From Sphaerulina vaccinii (Eukaryota > Ascomycota > Dothideomycetes > Mycosphaerellales > Mycosphaerellaceae), in NCBI GenBank assembly GCA_022570795.1, contig JAKUDP010000001.1, forward strand, positions 1,550,001 through 1,614,000: a stretch of 64,000 nucleotides of DNA, in the 5' to 3' direction. Position numbers and translations under genes: made by a program. Under the pieces are notes generated by a model. It worked only from the letters and a program-made list of their open reading frames with translations. It had not been told where the DNA came from and did no database searches. How positions within the stretch are numbered: position 1 is the stretch's first letter; every line of letters starts with the position of its first letter. Of the stretch, positions 53,744-64,000 are shown one piece after another.

Positions 53744-54309
53744 ATGCCGATCTACCTGAGCATGCAGCGAGTCCGCTTCTCGAGCCCAGATGCATACGAG
53801 AAGTTTAAAGTCTTGTTCGCCGACACGCGACGCCATCTTATGCAGCTTCCCGGCTTCCTGCACTTGACGTGGTGGGAACATCCAGATGACAAGACCTGGT
53901 ACAACGAATGTTCCATGTGGACCAGTAGAGGCGCACTGTACGACTGGCACAAGGACACATACCACAAGCACTGCAAAGCTTGGGCTTCGAAGTGTGCCAT
54001 TATGGTATGTAGCGAGACTTATGCCGCATCGTAGTTTGACTCAGAAGCTTTCCGTAGGAGGACATCATTACCAATTTCGAGCTCGTAGGCACGCGCTTGC
54101 TTCGCGTGTGTCCGGTCTGCGACCATCTTCAAGACAAGAAGTACGATCTGGCGATGGAGCAAGATGTGCTTCGTGAGCAATGTCCTCAATGCATGTTTCA
54201 TTTTCCAGTGCTGGAGGAGACACCTTCAAGCTTTGCAGTCTTCAAAGATGTACTGGCTGCGGCAACTCTGGGAAAGGAGACTGTCGGAGAGAATGATGGA
54301 CATAGCTAA
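53744..54309 (+). CDS. ABM-like domain with zinc-ribbon tail (two exons)
   Basis: Exons 53744-54004 and 54058-54309; the 53-nt intron starts GTATGT and ends GTAG. The product is 170 aa. Residues 1-85 resemble a dimeric alpha-beta barrel of the antibiotic-biosynthesis-monooxygenase type (FSSPDAYEKFKVLFADTRR, LPGFLHLTWWEHPDDK, HKDTYHKHC). Residues 104-132 hold two CxxC pairs, CPVC (105-108) and CPQC (129-132), 20 residues apart, like a zinc ribbon. I do not know a named family with this pairing. The gene starts less than 200 bp from the RIP-mutated Harbinger-like element. Some ABM-like proteins bind haem or oxidise polyketides, but nothing here shows activity. Confidence 0.6.
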
Positions 54310-54417
54310 TGGAGTTATGGAGGCGAGGTGAAGTAAACCTTTATAGTGGCCACGTGCAAAACCATCAAGGTACAATTACCTCAGCATGTGATACGCGTCC
54401 TCCTCAACGCCATCCCA

Positions 54418-54876
54418 TCAGTTCTTGGTATAGAACTCATCGATCCTAGTCATCTTGCCATTGACGTCGAACATGAAGACGGTCGAAATTGGTGTCACGA
54501 AACTCCTGCCCGTTGCCTTCAAAGCCATTGGGCCACCAGGGAAAGCGTGCAAGTCGTTGGCGAAACGTCCAGACCACACAAGCTTGGCGATTACAAGGTC
54601 GCAATTCTCGACCTTAGCGACGTTCTGGGAAAGGTGGCTTGTCAGTGATGCGTAGGAATGATCGAACAGGTGACACACCTTAACTTTGACCTCCAGCTTC
54701 TCATGGGCTTGTATCCAGACGTCTCGCACTCCCATCGTGGCATCGATGCCAACACGATGGATCATGAATGCATGATCGTAGTAATCGACTGTGGGAGAGT
54801 GTAAGGCTTTCCAGGCTTCCTTGTTGTCGTCTCCAAAATAGAGCTCTGCCCACTTGCGAGCTGTTTCGAGAGCCAT
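54418..54876 (-). CDS. SnoaL-like (NTF2-fold) protein
   Basis: A 152-aa intronless ORF. It opens with a helix (LETARKWAELYFGDDNKEAW), then the usual NTF2-like order: ALHSPTVDYYDHAF, DATMGVRDVWIQAHEK, and C-terminal strands ending FVTPISTVFMFDVNGKMTRIDEFYTKN. This is the SnoaL-like or nuclear transport factor 2 fold, shared by polyketide cyclases and by many small proteins without known activity. No polyketide synthase lies in the window, so a role in secondary metabolism has no support here. Confidence 0.65.
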   Translation of the reverse strand: MALETARKWAELYFGDDNKEAWKALHSPTVDYYDHAFMIHRVGIDATMGVRDVWIQAHEKLEVKVKVCHLFDHSYASLTSHLSQNVAKVENCDLVIAKLVWSGRFANDLHAFPGGPMALKATGRSFVTPISTVFMFDVNGKMTRIDEFYTKN

Positions 54877-55074
54877 GTTGCTTGATTTGACAGGTTGTAT
54901 TGCGATCTGCTCTTATTCTGACTGGGTCTTATATCTCTGCCGGAGACTGCAATCATCTTGCCGTTTCGTTTGCCGTCTTATGGGACTGTCAGCTTACTTC
55001 AAGAAGTGTATACCTTACGGCCGACGAGCGTCACAGAAGTCTTAGCCACTGCACTTCTATGGACGACTTGATGT

Positions 55075-55106
55075 CGAGATCGTTTAGACGTTTCTAAACG
55101 ATCTCG
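55075..55106. repeat. perfect 14-bp inverted repeat with 4-nt loop
   Basis: CGAGATCGTTTAGA is followed by CGTT and by its exact reverse complement. It lies between the start of the SnoaL-like gene (about 200 bp upstream) and the end of the methyltransferase gene. It could be a transcript hairpin, a palindromic factor site, or the end of a small mobile element. Confidence 0.8.
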
Positions 55107-55235
55107 AAGTATGTAGTTCCTAGCGATCAAACTTATGTCTTTCGGGCTTTCGGGACTAGGGCTACTACAAGACCCAGATGACCTTCAGCAGTACTTGCGA
55201 TTGCCCGATCACTCCACCATTTGCGCCAGCCGAGC

Positions 55236-56170
55236 TCAATTCAACTTCTCGAACTTCTTCTTCGTCAAGGACCCAATGATATGCGGAAGAGTATCATATG
55301 GCCCCTCGCCACCTCCAGTCCGTATATTGACCTCATCCCACTCGCCAGCTTGCAAGATCCATTCATCCGTAGGTCGACAGATATCGCACCCACCAAAGAA
55401 ATGAGGCCAAATGACATTGATCAGTTCTAGGACACACTTCGTCAGCAATATCCACTTCACTTAAGAAGAAGACTTACTTTGCCATGTCCCCACGAAATCA
55501 TCTTGGAATTTCGTCTTCACATGCTCATACATCAACCACTTCCCACCAGGTTTCAAGAGCGGATACAACTCCTTAATGATGACTTCCGGAGTAGGTATCG
55601 AACATAAGCTCTGCACCGTAATGATCGTGTCGATCGTTCCAGGTTGGATACCACCTTTGGTACTCAACTCTTGAGCTCCGCATCCAATGACTTCATAAAC
55701 ATCCTCCAGACCTGCTGCTTTGGCTTGTTCGCGTAAAAGCTTGTGCATGCCACGATTAGGCTCGACTCCATAGATCTTAGTTATGGTTGGGTTATTGGCA
55801 CGGCCGAAAACTGAGAGCCATTGGCCTGTTCCTGGACCTGCAAGATAAATCGTCAGTACCAAGAACCTGGCTCTGAGTAACGAGACGCCGTGTTACCTAT
55901 ATCGAGACAAACACCAGTAGCACTATTCTCCAGGAGTGGCAAGACAGCAGGCGCAGCAAAGTCTCTCGATCGAGGTCCAAAGAATGCCCAGAAGCGTGCG
56001 AACCAGTGGTCCTTGAACTCTGAGAAGGAGAAGAAGGCAGCAAGCTGGAATGAGAGGAGCAGATCGATGATGGTGGGAACAATATAGTATGCCGAGTAAG
56101 ATAGTAGTAACAGAGGTCGGAGAAGGTTGAGTGGCCCAGACTCGGACGTTATATCTTTCTTAGGAGGCAT
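55236..56170 (-). CDS. METTL7-like membrane-anchored SAM methyltransferase (three exons)
   Basis: Exons 56170-55897, 55837-55478 and 55426-55236; introns of 59 and 51 nt start GTAAC and GTAAGT. The product is 274 aa from MPPKKDITSESG, chosen over an upstream Met at 56302 that adds unrelated sequence. Residues 15-50 form hydrophobic anchor segments (LLRPLLLLSYSAYYIVPTII). The class I methyltransferase motif I is LDIGPGTGQW (89-98), followed by IYGVEPNRGMH (acidic ribose contact), VQSLCSIP (motif IV region) and LLKPGGKWLMYEHV (post-II). The C-terminus has the conserved WPHFFGGCDICRPT segment typical of METTL7/TMT1 relatives. In animals these methylate small thiols and sit on ER or lipid droplets; the fungal substrate is unknown. 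Confidence 0.8.
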
Positions 56171-56880
56171 CTTGAACGGATAACTTATCGTGTGTTGGTA
56201 AAAGGACGATGGTTGCATCTCCAACGTATATCTTGGCTCAATGGAGCCCCACTCTCGCTCTGCCTGGCAGGTGGCCCGATGACTGGGGCTGACAAACCAC
56301 ATATCAACATATCAAACATTCACGGTATCAGTATGCCAAGAGTAGAGCAGTAGACAGAGCAGGACATAGTATCTTGTTGTAATGTGATTGCATTCGATAC
56401 ATATAATACACCTTTTGTCTCAAGTACCTCAAATCGCCACGCTATGCCTCTCAGTCCATCTCGTCTCGCGGCGCGAGACAAAATGCAAAACCATAAAAGT
56501 TGATGCTTGTAAACGAACATGGTATAGAACAAAACAGCAAAGGAAGACGCAAGTTATCGTCTTGATCAACGAGATTCCAGCCCTTCACGCGGACCAGCCG
56601 TGTCGAGAGTCAAGCTCGATGTGAGCACACTCGATTATGATTAGATGGTTTTGTGAGGTTTCGAGTCCCGTTTGTTCCAGTCTGTGTACTCGCCGAAAAG
56701 GAGAGAGAAAGCGATCGCCGCTTTCAGTTACTGCCGAGATGTTGCTGGTATGGAGATCCTCCCTATAACGCCGGAAGGAGTGTACAGATAGTACAGGAGA
56801 CGAACAGGATGCCGCTGCGTGTGCGTAGCATCTTTGTCCTATTAGTGCGGTCCAGGAAAGTCGTCATGAGTCGTGAACTA
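56171..56880. other. methyltransferase promoter and 3' flank of the regulator gene
   Basis: No gene supported. An ORF at 56653-57180 on the plus strand is a shadow of the regulator's last exon. The stretch should carry the methyltransferase 5' leader and the regulator's 3' UTR. Confidence 0.45.
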
Positions 56881-59606
56881 CTAGTAGGCCGTCACTTCTG
56901 TCGCGTGTGGTGCCAGCACGCCCGTAGGTGTGATGCTACCGTTGTGCTGTTGCTCAGCCATGACAGCATCTTCATATCCAATAAGTGCCTGACTGTGCAG
57001 CTTGAAGGATTCGCCCATGAGCTTGGTAATGCTGGAGAATGGTCAGTGAAAGATGTCCAAGTAGCTATTCTGTGTCACTTACCCCCAGACGACCACTTCG
57101 TCAATCATACTGCCCCACAGTCTTGCGACTGTAGAGCTCAACTTCTGCCCGAACCCATCCACAGTATCGTCATCGAATAATGATCGCAACTTCTGATACA
57201 TAGCCGACTCTTGCGCAGTCGCGGGGTCCTCGTCGTGCTCGACGCGCCACAACCACAAGCTGAGTATGACAATAAGATCCAGACCGCATAGTGGGTGTTC
57301 GATACTCCAATTCGTTGCCGAAGTTCGTGCCACCCATCTTATGCCCTGCAATGCTGCAACCTCGATACAATCATAGCAAGACTGTATCACAGTGAGCATC
57401 TCCTGGCTCCTCTTCACCTTTTCCCGAGCATGGGTCATTGCTGCTGCAACTTCGTACGAATCGTGATATCGGAGAGCTTCCTGAATGGCCTTCAAGTCCA
57501 CAAGAAGTCTGGTGCGTGTGTTTCTGTACATGGCCATCGCGTTGAAGATGAGAGGATGACCCTTGTGAGGCGCGCTGAGCTGTACAACCACGGTCTCCGG
57601 CTCGCACATCTCGAGGGACTTCTCCCATGTTTCAAGCGCCAGTCGGAGCTTATATTCCGTCACCACATCCTGGAGGGCTTCGGGACTGCGCTTGTGATAC
57701 CAGACTTCAAGGAAAAGCGCATTGATCATCACGCGCGTGGCGAACGCACTGTACCGTGCATTCTCTCCCTGAAACAAGGCATCGTGGGCTTCCCGGAAAG
57801 TGATGATGGTTGATGCAGTTAGACTTTCCGTCCAGCTTTCGTTGTCCGCGGGGTCTAGGTTCCATAGAGTCTCCGAGGATGGCAGCTCCAGTGTGTCAAA
57901 CTCGTTGAAGCTGATTGCCGGAGTGTGGTTGTAGGTCAGTGTCAGCAGGCCGAAGAAGATGTACACGGCATAATACGTCCGTCTACAGCCCTCGTCTTCG
58001 ATCCATTCCTCATGTGTTGGCTGTCGGCCTTCCCGAGCCTCACTTCGCTTCGTTAACTCGTACCTGTTGCCAGCCACCATGTTGGCGAGCAGGGACTTGA
58101 TAGAGCAAGCCCATTCGAGGCCCTTCGGATCGCCACTCCAGCTCGCAAAGCTCATGTTGAGCAGAGAAGCTTGCATCATCCAGAGAGGGCATTTCCGTGA
58201 GCTGAAGTCATCCTTCTTCTGTAGGAACTGCTGCACAAGCACTTTCGAGCCAATGTGTAGCATATATGCTTGGTCTTGCTCAAATGTATAGAGCGCACCA
58301 ATTGACAGCACGGCAAGCAATAGCGGCGCAGGCACAGTCGCTGGGTTGAAGGACGCCGGGTGCAGGAACGGCAGATGGTGATGGAAGAAGTTGAAGTAGG
58401 TCGACAAGTAGCGGTTGAGCACAAGTGTACCCGGAAGACGGAACGTATGCACAAGAGCATCTTCGCTATCGCAACGTCGGATGTTCTCCATTAGGAGGGT
58501 CATTTGATCTTCGGTCTCGATTTGTGGTGCTTTGGCCATGGTGCATTGTTGAGCTGGGCCAGGCGATCTTCTATAGTCGACAGGCGAGACTGGACCCATC
58601 ATGGCCGGAAAGGGCGACAGAGGACCATTAGGTGTCAGACCGCCAATCATGGACGATGCGCTAAAGGGTAAGCCATCCTGCTGGCTCTCGCTACGTTCCA
58701 TCAGAGGCGGCAATGATGTGTTCGAGGCACCCAGTGTCGCATTAGGATTGGAGAACGATAGAAGATCATGTGAGCCATCGCCAGTCGATGCTATCGATGA
58801 AGCGGCCTTCGGCAGTTGGGTTGTGCTGATAGTCTGGGGCAACATCTGATCCCAGCCGTGCATCTGCGGTAGCGTCATGGAGCCTGGATATGGCGGCGCA
58901 GAGGTGTCCATCATCGTCGGAAGTCCGTGGACTGGCGGGATGAGTGGCTCTGTAGTGATGGAGCTGATATCTTGTCCTGACATGGCAGCCTTTTGCTGGA
59001 AATTGGTCATGAGCATGGCGGCTTGCTCCACGTCGAGAGCACTGGCACTGTCGGTGAACTGCTCGAAGTCGGCAGCATCGAGCTCAGTATTCTTAGTCGC
59101 ATCATCGTTGGGCTGCTGCTGCGGTGTCGTATTGGAGGTTGAGGTCGAGGCGGCGGCCTTGCTCTTGCGCTTGTTGCCCTCACTCTGTAGGGGAACGCCG
59201 CCATCTTTGGCGTGGACGGTACGGTCGTGGCGGAGGAGCAGGTCTCTGCGTACAAAGGTGCTGCGACACTTCATACATTTGAACGGTCGCTCTTTCGTGT
59301 CTGTTAGTTTATGCTGTCAGTCAGAGTTCACGAGTGTTTCTTGTCGACCCCGCCGCCCACTTTGCTCATCGCATGCAGCTCTTGCGATTGCGCGCTGCCC
59401 CACCAAACGTCCATCAAAAAAGTGTACTTACGGGACCTCTCGTGTCGCGACCGATGTTCTGAGCGCGAGAATGCGCGGTTGCAGAACTGGCACTTGTAGC
59501 GCTTCTCCTTCTCCTTAGTTTCTCCTCCTGCTGCTGAAGCCTTGCGACCCGTAGCAGGCGTCGCTGCAGAGGCGGAGGGCATACTGGCGCCGGCGACGGC
59601 GGACAT
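56881..59606 (-). CDS. C2H2 zinc-finger regulator with fungal-trans domain (three exons)
   Basis: Exons 59606-59432, 59300-57083 and 57031-56881; introns of 131 and 51 nt both start GTAAGT. The product is 847 aa. Two C2H2 fingers lie at the N-terminus: C39-C42-H55-H59 and C67-C70-H83-H88, joined by HTKERPFKC, an almost canonical linker. The first intron falls exactly inside that linker. A Ser/Pro/Gln-rich stretch (about 95-300) precedes the fungal-specific transcription factor middle domain (FFHHHLPFLHPASFNP ... LLLAVLSIGALYTF, then CRRTYYAVYIFFGLL). The last exon restores GGITKLMGESFKLHSQALIGY, which is missing if translation stops at 57079. This is the C2H2-fungal_trans architecture known from carbon, amine and stress regulators; the targets are unknown. 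Confidence 0.82.
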
Positions 59607-62600
59607 TGTCGCTGGGGATGCGTGCGGACGGTGGCGGTGTTGAAATGCGCCCGACGCAACCAGCGACTCGAATGTTTTAAATCGTGATGGACTGTGGTAT
59701 GTTTCGATGCGTTTTCCGTTGCATTTGGTGCATATGAGGCGGCGGGCGTATCTGAACTATCGCAGCGCAAGAAGCTTGGCCGCGAAAGTTCGGTCGGATG
59801 ATGTTTCTCTACCAACAACACAGGCAGAATCAATAGGTGCTCGATGGCAATGCGCGAGTGAATGTCGATGGTACTCGAGGGCGGGGCGATGATAGCAGAG
59901 TGGGATGGACTGGAGGAGGGAGGATTGCAGAGAAGGGGGCACACCACTTGCAGAACACACGGACTCGCTCAAGCCACACTTCTGCTGCTAACCTGCCGAG
60001 AGCACCGGCGCGCAGAGAAGCGGGGGACTTTGATCCGGATCGAACGCTGTCATTTTTGATCAATCTAATGATAGCTTGGCCTGCAGATGCATCATCACGA
60101 CCACTACTCGACTACTTCAGGAACCAGCATCTCTAACAGCCTCATTGGACTGGAGGACGGCGTTCAAACAGCACTCGTTCGATGAGGTGCACGTTGTTTG
60201 CCACCCCACTCTTCCCATTCGCGTGGCTACGACAATACCTGCTCCTCGCCGCGTCGCGTGATCCAAGACAGGGCGTGGTTCAATTGGATACGAGGCGCTC
60301 GTGGCAGGGAAAGAAGAGAAGAAAGTGAGCTGGCACCAGTTGTGTATTTGTGACGCCTACATCCTCGTCCCGCTTTCTTTCAGCTTGTCTTCGAACGCGG
60401 TACGACAGTTTTCTTCAAGAACTCGCAAGCGCTGACCTTACCTGACCGCTTCGAGGACATCCACAATGCTGCAGTGACTATAGTCATCCTTGTTCTTCAC
60501 CGCCTGGCTACCATACTTCTCACCATGTTCTCACTAGGTATAACTTCGTGTCAACCACGCGGTGCTATGGCCGCTTCTTACGAGTCGTGAAAACAGGAAT
60601 CTTTTCACAGAGCCGCTGAAGAACCCCTCCTTACCAACCACCCACTTCCATCATCACTCTTGGTTGTTTTCCCTTCGATGTGTGGCTGATGAAGTGCAGT
60701 CCCCCTGATCATCACATCAAGAACCCGGCCAATCTCATGATCGCTTTGCGGAGAATTCTCGATCACATCTTCGAACAGGCCACGGAATCACCTCCACTGC
60801 AAAAGTTCCACGAGCCTTGTTGCTGGTTCTCGCCGTTATTGACGGCGCACGGGGAACATGATATGGCCCCACTTCGCGACTGGGTCTGTTCGCCGGACCG
60901 CCGGCTCGCGGAAGTAGCAGAGTGGAACCGGTCATGATTCCTGAATGGACGTTTACGATCAGTCTTGCGAATTGCAATTCTCATCTTCTCTTCATCACCA
61001 CAACAGGTGGAATCACGAGTCCTGACGGAGGGCATCCAGTGGTAGTGGGGTGTTGTATTCATATATGTTCAAACGACGAGTGCAACAGACGACATTGTCT
61101 GTAACGACAGATCAAATCTCGGCTGATCAAAACCGGCTCAGATCCCTCAATTTGGCGATTTTCAATTCACTTGCCCCACCACCCTCGGTCGACCATGACG
61201 AAGAACAGTCCAATCGATACGAAAGAGTGGACTACTGTCAAACAAGTCTCATATGGACTTGTGTATTGTCTAGCACACCGCTCTCTCTCAAAACGATCAA
61301 GAGAGCGCTTCAAATGCAGTTGATGTCCTTTTCATCAACAGCCCGCCCCTCCATCATCATCGCGACATGACTCTCATCAGTGGAAGAGGGGCACCGCATC
61401 GATCATATTTCATGACAATTTGACAGGACTTCTTCGTCATTTGATTCGACATCTCCTTAACCAGGATACCCAACAATCGGGACAGATCAAGAAGAACCTT
61501 CGATGGACCACATCGGCATGCAAACCATCGCCGGAAGATGGCTGGCAAGTGCAAACTCGGCTACTCCAGAAGTCTGGCTTTAGGCTCCCGAATGGCTAGG
61601 CTGACGGAAGACCTTCCCCTTCCACGCGCTTCCCCTAGCGCAGCGCTACGATGGCATATGTGCCGGCAGGCTGGCAGCAACATTTTCATGCTACCGTAGG
61701 ATGAACATATGGTGCTGTAGCAGATACCACTGCCGGCGGCGTGGTGTGGTCGGCGGCGACAGTCCTTATCATCATGAAGTGTGATGACTTATCAGTGATG
61801 AAGACGGATGTTCTCCCTCCTTATGGAAGTGAAATCGGCAAAATATGCGCACGGCTATAGTCTTGGAGCTGTGCAGTTCGGCAAGCATGGGTTCACCACC
61901 CAACAACAACACACCTCCTCGGAGTCGCCTGCTCGTCTCGTTTCGCAGCACCGTGGACGTGGAGCTGGATTCGTCTAGAAGGCCCAGGATCCTCAGACAT
62001 CCATTGATCCGCCACGGCAGTTGTCTGGGCAGTCCACAGGACTCGTGAATGCAGAGATTCGATGGGAGTCGCGATGTCGACAGCCGATGCGTATGTACGC
62101 AACACCTCATTATTGTATGATTGCAGGAATTACACTCCCATCTCGCTTACCGGTATGCCGAGTCGTGGAAACGACCACACGCGTGCCCAAGTGGAGGGTT
62201 CATCGTCCCCGCGATGCACACTTCAAGATGAGTTCTTGGCTATAGGTAAGGATAGCCTGACTTACAGGCACAACATAGGAGATCATCGATCATCGTCGTC
62301 TGTAGGATGTCCTGTTTGCAGAAAGCCGGCGGGGACGTCTTGGGCCTCTTCAATGGGTAGAAATCCACCCGGTGCCGTGAGATTTTGCAGTACTTGTAAA
62401 TCGATATTGATTGGTGATCTAGTCGATAGTAGGGAGTGAGGCATCTTATGCTGAACGTTTTGAATCAGGATGTCTTCTTCACTGGTGGTGGAGTTGGGCT
62501 GCAAGCAGAACTCGAACTATCATTATCAGCGGGGTGGCGAGGCATTTCGAGGGATGATCTTGAAGTGAGGTCGTGTAATGCCAAATTCATCCATTTCTTC

Positions 62601-63350
62601 CATTCTGTCTGCAGGTCGTCGCGAATCAGTCTCTCCACTCCTCCCTTCTTCGATGCTGTGAACTTTTCAACCACGGACTACTGCAGATCAATGCCGTGAA
62701 AATCACGTGCAAGTGGATTGAGACGAGAAGAGAAGAGGTGGAGGATCCGTTATTGGCGCGCCTCCACAGCAGCGAATCAAGACAGCAGACAGCCTTGTGC
62801 CCATTGCTCGCACGAACGCCGCTTCAGCTTGCCAGCAGCATCCGCAGCAAATCGCATGTGGCCACGCATCTTGGTTGGTGCTGTCTGCCCTGCGATTGTG
62901 AAAGTGTGAAGGGTCCTTTGGTGGTCGCTCGAGCTCAAAGCGCCGTGAGACGGAAGAGGGCACGCAGAGGAAAGCAAGCAGCAGAACAGCGCGAGCAGAG
63001 CCAAGCAAGGGGGCCGCATACAGCAGACCACTCAACGAGGGACTACCGCTGTACTGGAGTCCGAGGCGCTGGAGCAGGCGCGAGCGAGGACATTCCTCCA
63101 GGGAGCGCACTCATCACAGACATCATAAGACATACCTCCCCTAACGACCTACGATACTGCGCGGCGGAGATCAGCGAGGCCGCGGTGAGAGGACCCCTCT
63201 GCCAGCCAGAGCACCACAACAGCACCGCCATTCGTTCATACCCTCCACCACCGATTGACCTGCGATACGTGCAGCAGGACTATCACAACACTGGCTTGAA
63301 CAAATACTTCAAAGGCAGGCGCGACCGCCAGGAGGAAGTCGCACAGCAAG
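59607..63350. other. 3.7-kb intergenic region between divergent regulator and RasGEF genes
   Basis: I cannot support a gene. Candidates examined: 60680-60937 (+), 61050-61370 (+), 62062-62439 (+, contains CPVC and CSTC 23 residues apart), 62465-62674 (-, a charged 69-residue start MVEKFTASKKGGVERLIRDD) and 62696-63415 (+, overlapping the RasGEF start in another frame). Each has at most one weak protein-like feature. Long 5' leaders are plausible for both flanking genes, and pyrimidine-rich blocks occur near 59.9-60.4 and 63.0 kb. Confidence 0.4.
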
Positions 63351-64000
63351 ATGAACGGCGGACTAGCGGGCAGCACGAGCACGGGAGGTCAGCTGTACGT
63401 GCGGGCGCTGTATGACTATGAGGCCGACGACCGCACGAGCCTGAGCTTTCGCCAAGGGGACATCATACAAGTCATCACTCAGCTGGAGAGCGGGTGGTGG
63501 GACGGTGTGATTCACGGCGTGCGAGGATGGTTTCCCAGCAACTACTGCGCAATGGTGGCGTCGCCCGCGTATGATGATGGGACTGCGCGTCCAGGCAGGA
63601 GCGAGGACGGGACGGAGGAGTCAGGCGAGGAGTACGATGACCAGACGCAGACACAGCTGGGACAAACGCCAGAGGCCAGCAGGTCGCAGGAAGAGGCAGC
63701 ATTTTGGATCCCGCAGGCTACTCCGGATGGTCGCCTGTTCTACTTCAATACTTTGACCGGCGAGAGTACGATGGAGCTGCCATTGGAAGCGCCGACTTCA
63801 GCGAACGAGACCGGACCACGCGATCGCACCAACATCTACATTCCTGACATTACGCGACCTCCAGCTGAACTTCTGCAGCAATCGAGCTATGGAGGCGACG
63901 AAGACACGGACTACGCGTCCCACTCAGAAGCGGAGGACACTACTCGCACACGATCGTCGAACCTCTCCGGTGTAAGTCACATATCCGCACGTTTGTTGCA
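63351..64000 (+). CDS. Cdc25-type RasGEF, 5' part (SH3 and WW-like domains)
   Basis: Starts MNGGLAGSTSTGG at 63351 and is open to a GTAAGT donor at 63972; the first exon has 207 codons and the gene runs off the window. Residues 14-70 are an SH3 domain (ALYDYEADDRTSLSF, W49-W50, GWFPSNY). Residues 118-146 are WW-like (W119, DGRLFYFN, TGES), but the second signature Trp is Met (M141). SH3 followed by this WW-like segment is the N-terminal layout of fungal Cdc25/Ras guanine-nucleotide exchange factors, in which RasGEF-N and RasGEF domains follow. The catalytic domains lie outside the window, so the assignment rests on the N-terminal order. Confidence 0.7.
   Translation, partial: MNGGLAGSTSTGGQLYVRALYDYEADDRTSLSFRQGDIIQVITQLESGWWDGVIHGVRGWFPSNYCAMVASPAYDDGTARPGRSEDGTEESGEEYDDQTQTQLGQTPEASRSQEEAAFWIPQATPDGRLFYFNTLTGESTMELPLEAPTSANETGPRDRTNIYIPDITRPPAELLQQSSYGGDEDTDYASHSEAEDTTRTRSSNLSGVSHISARLL

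Noticed and set aside
57295..57813. 172-aa plus-strand ORF
   Set aside because: Shadow of the fungal-trans domain of the regulator on the other strand.
62696..63415. 239-aa plus-strand ORF overlapping the RasGEF start
   Set aside because: It is in a different frame from the SH3 domain, is low in hydrophobic residues and looks like leader sequence.

Overview
The window looks like nuclear DNA of a filamentous ascomycete, most likely a Dothideomycete (inference). The evidence is intron-poor to moderately spliced genes with 45-60 nt introns (GTAAGT/GTATGT donors, CTGAC/CTAAC-type branch sites), fungal-only families such as Utp8, a C2H2 plus fungal-trans regulator and a Tpo1-like MFS pump, and two AT-rich blocks that carry the signature of repeat-induced point mutation (RIP).

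Layout. 0.8-20.7 kb is a normal gene-rich arm: Elg1/ATAD5-like clamp unloader (-), Utp8 (+, divergent from it), a secreted glycerophosphodiesterase (+), an MFS exporter (+), an F-box protein (-), a secreted beta-propeller (-), a small unknown ORF (-) and an Est1/SMG7-like protein (-) trailed by decayed tandem copies of its own 3' end. 21.3-38.06 kb is a RIP block of about 17 kb. It contains a Ty3/gypsy LTR retrotransposon (23193-30258, minus strand, both LTRs readable) and at least two other long coding relics whose reading frames reappear if TAG/TAA are read as former glutamine codons; I cannot assign these to a family. 38.6-50.1 kb is gene-rich again: a ZNF511-like C2H2 protein (+), a Gfo/Idh/MocA-fold protein with lost motifs (-), a hypothetical (-), an aminopeptidase P with an in-frame Zn(II)2Cys6 cluster (-), a secreted S41-like protease (+) and a six-exon multispanning membrane protein (+). 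50.35-53.55 kb is a second RIP block holding a PIF/Harbinger-type DNA transposon. 53.7-64 kb carries a two-exon protein with an ABM-like N-terminus and a zinc-ribbon tail (+), a SnoaL-like protein (-), a METTL7-like membrane methyltransferase (-), a C2H2/fungal-trans regulator (-) and the 5' end of a Cdc25-type RasGEF (+, cut by the window edge).

The genes do not form one pathway. Housekeeping functions (replication clamp unloading, ribosome biogenesis, Est1/SMG7-like RNA or telomere functions, Ras signalling) are mixed with secreted or accessory ones. The most unusual items are the zinc cluster inside a peptidase, the buried reading frames in the RIP block, a tandem repeat that records a RIP gradient copy by copy, an antisense ORF inside the LTR element, and the tandem decayed 3' ends beside the Est1-like gene. 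Splice sites and starts were placed by reading the sequence, without transcript data or database searches.
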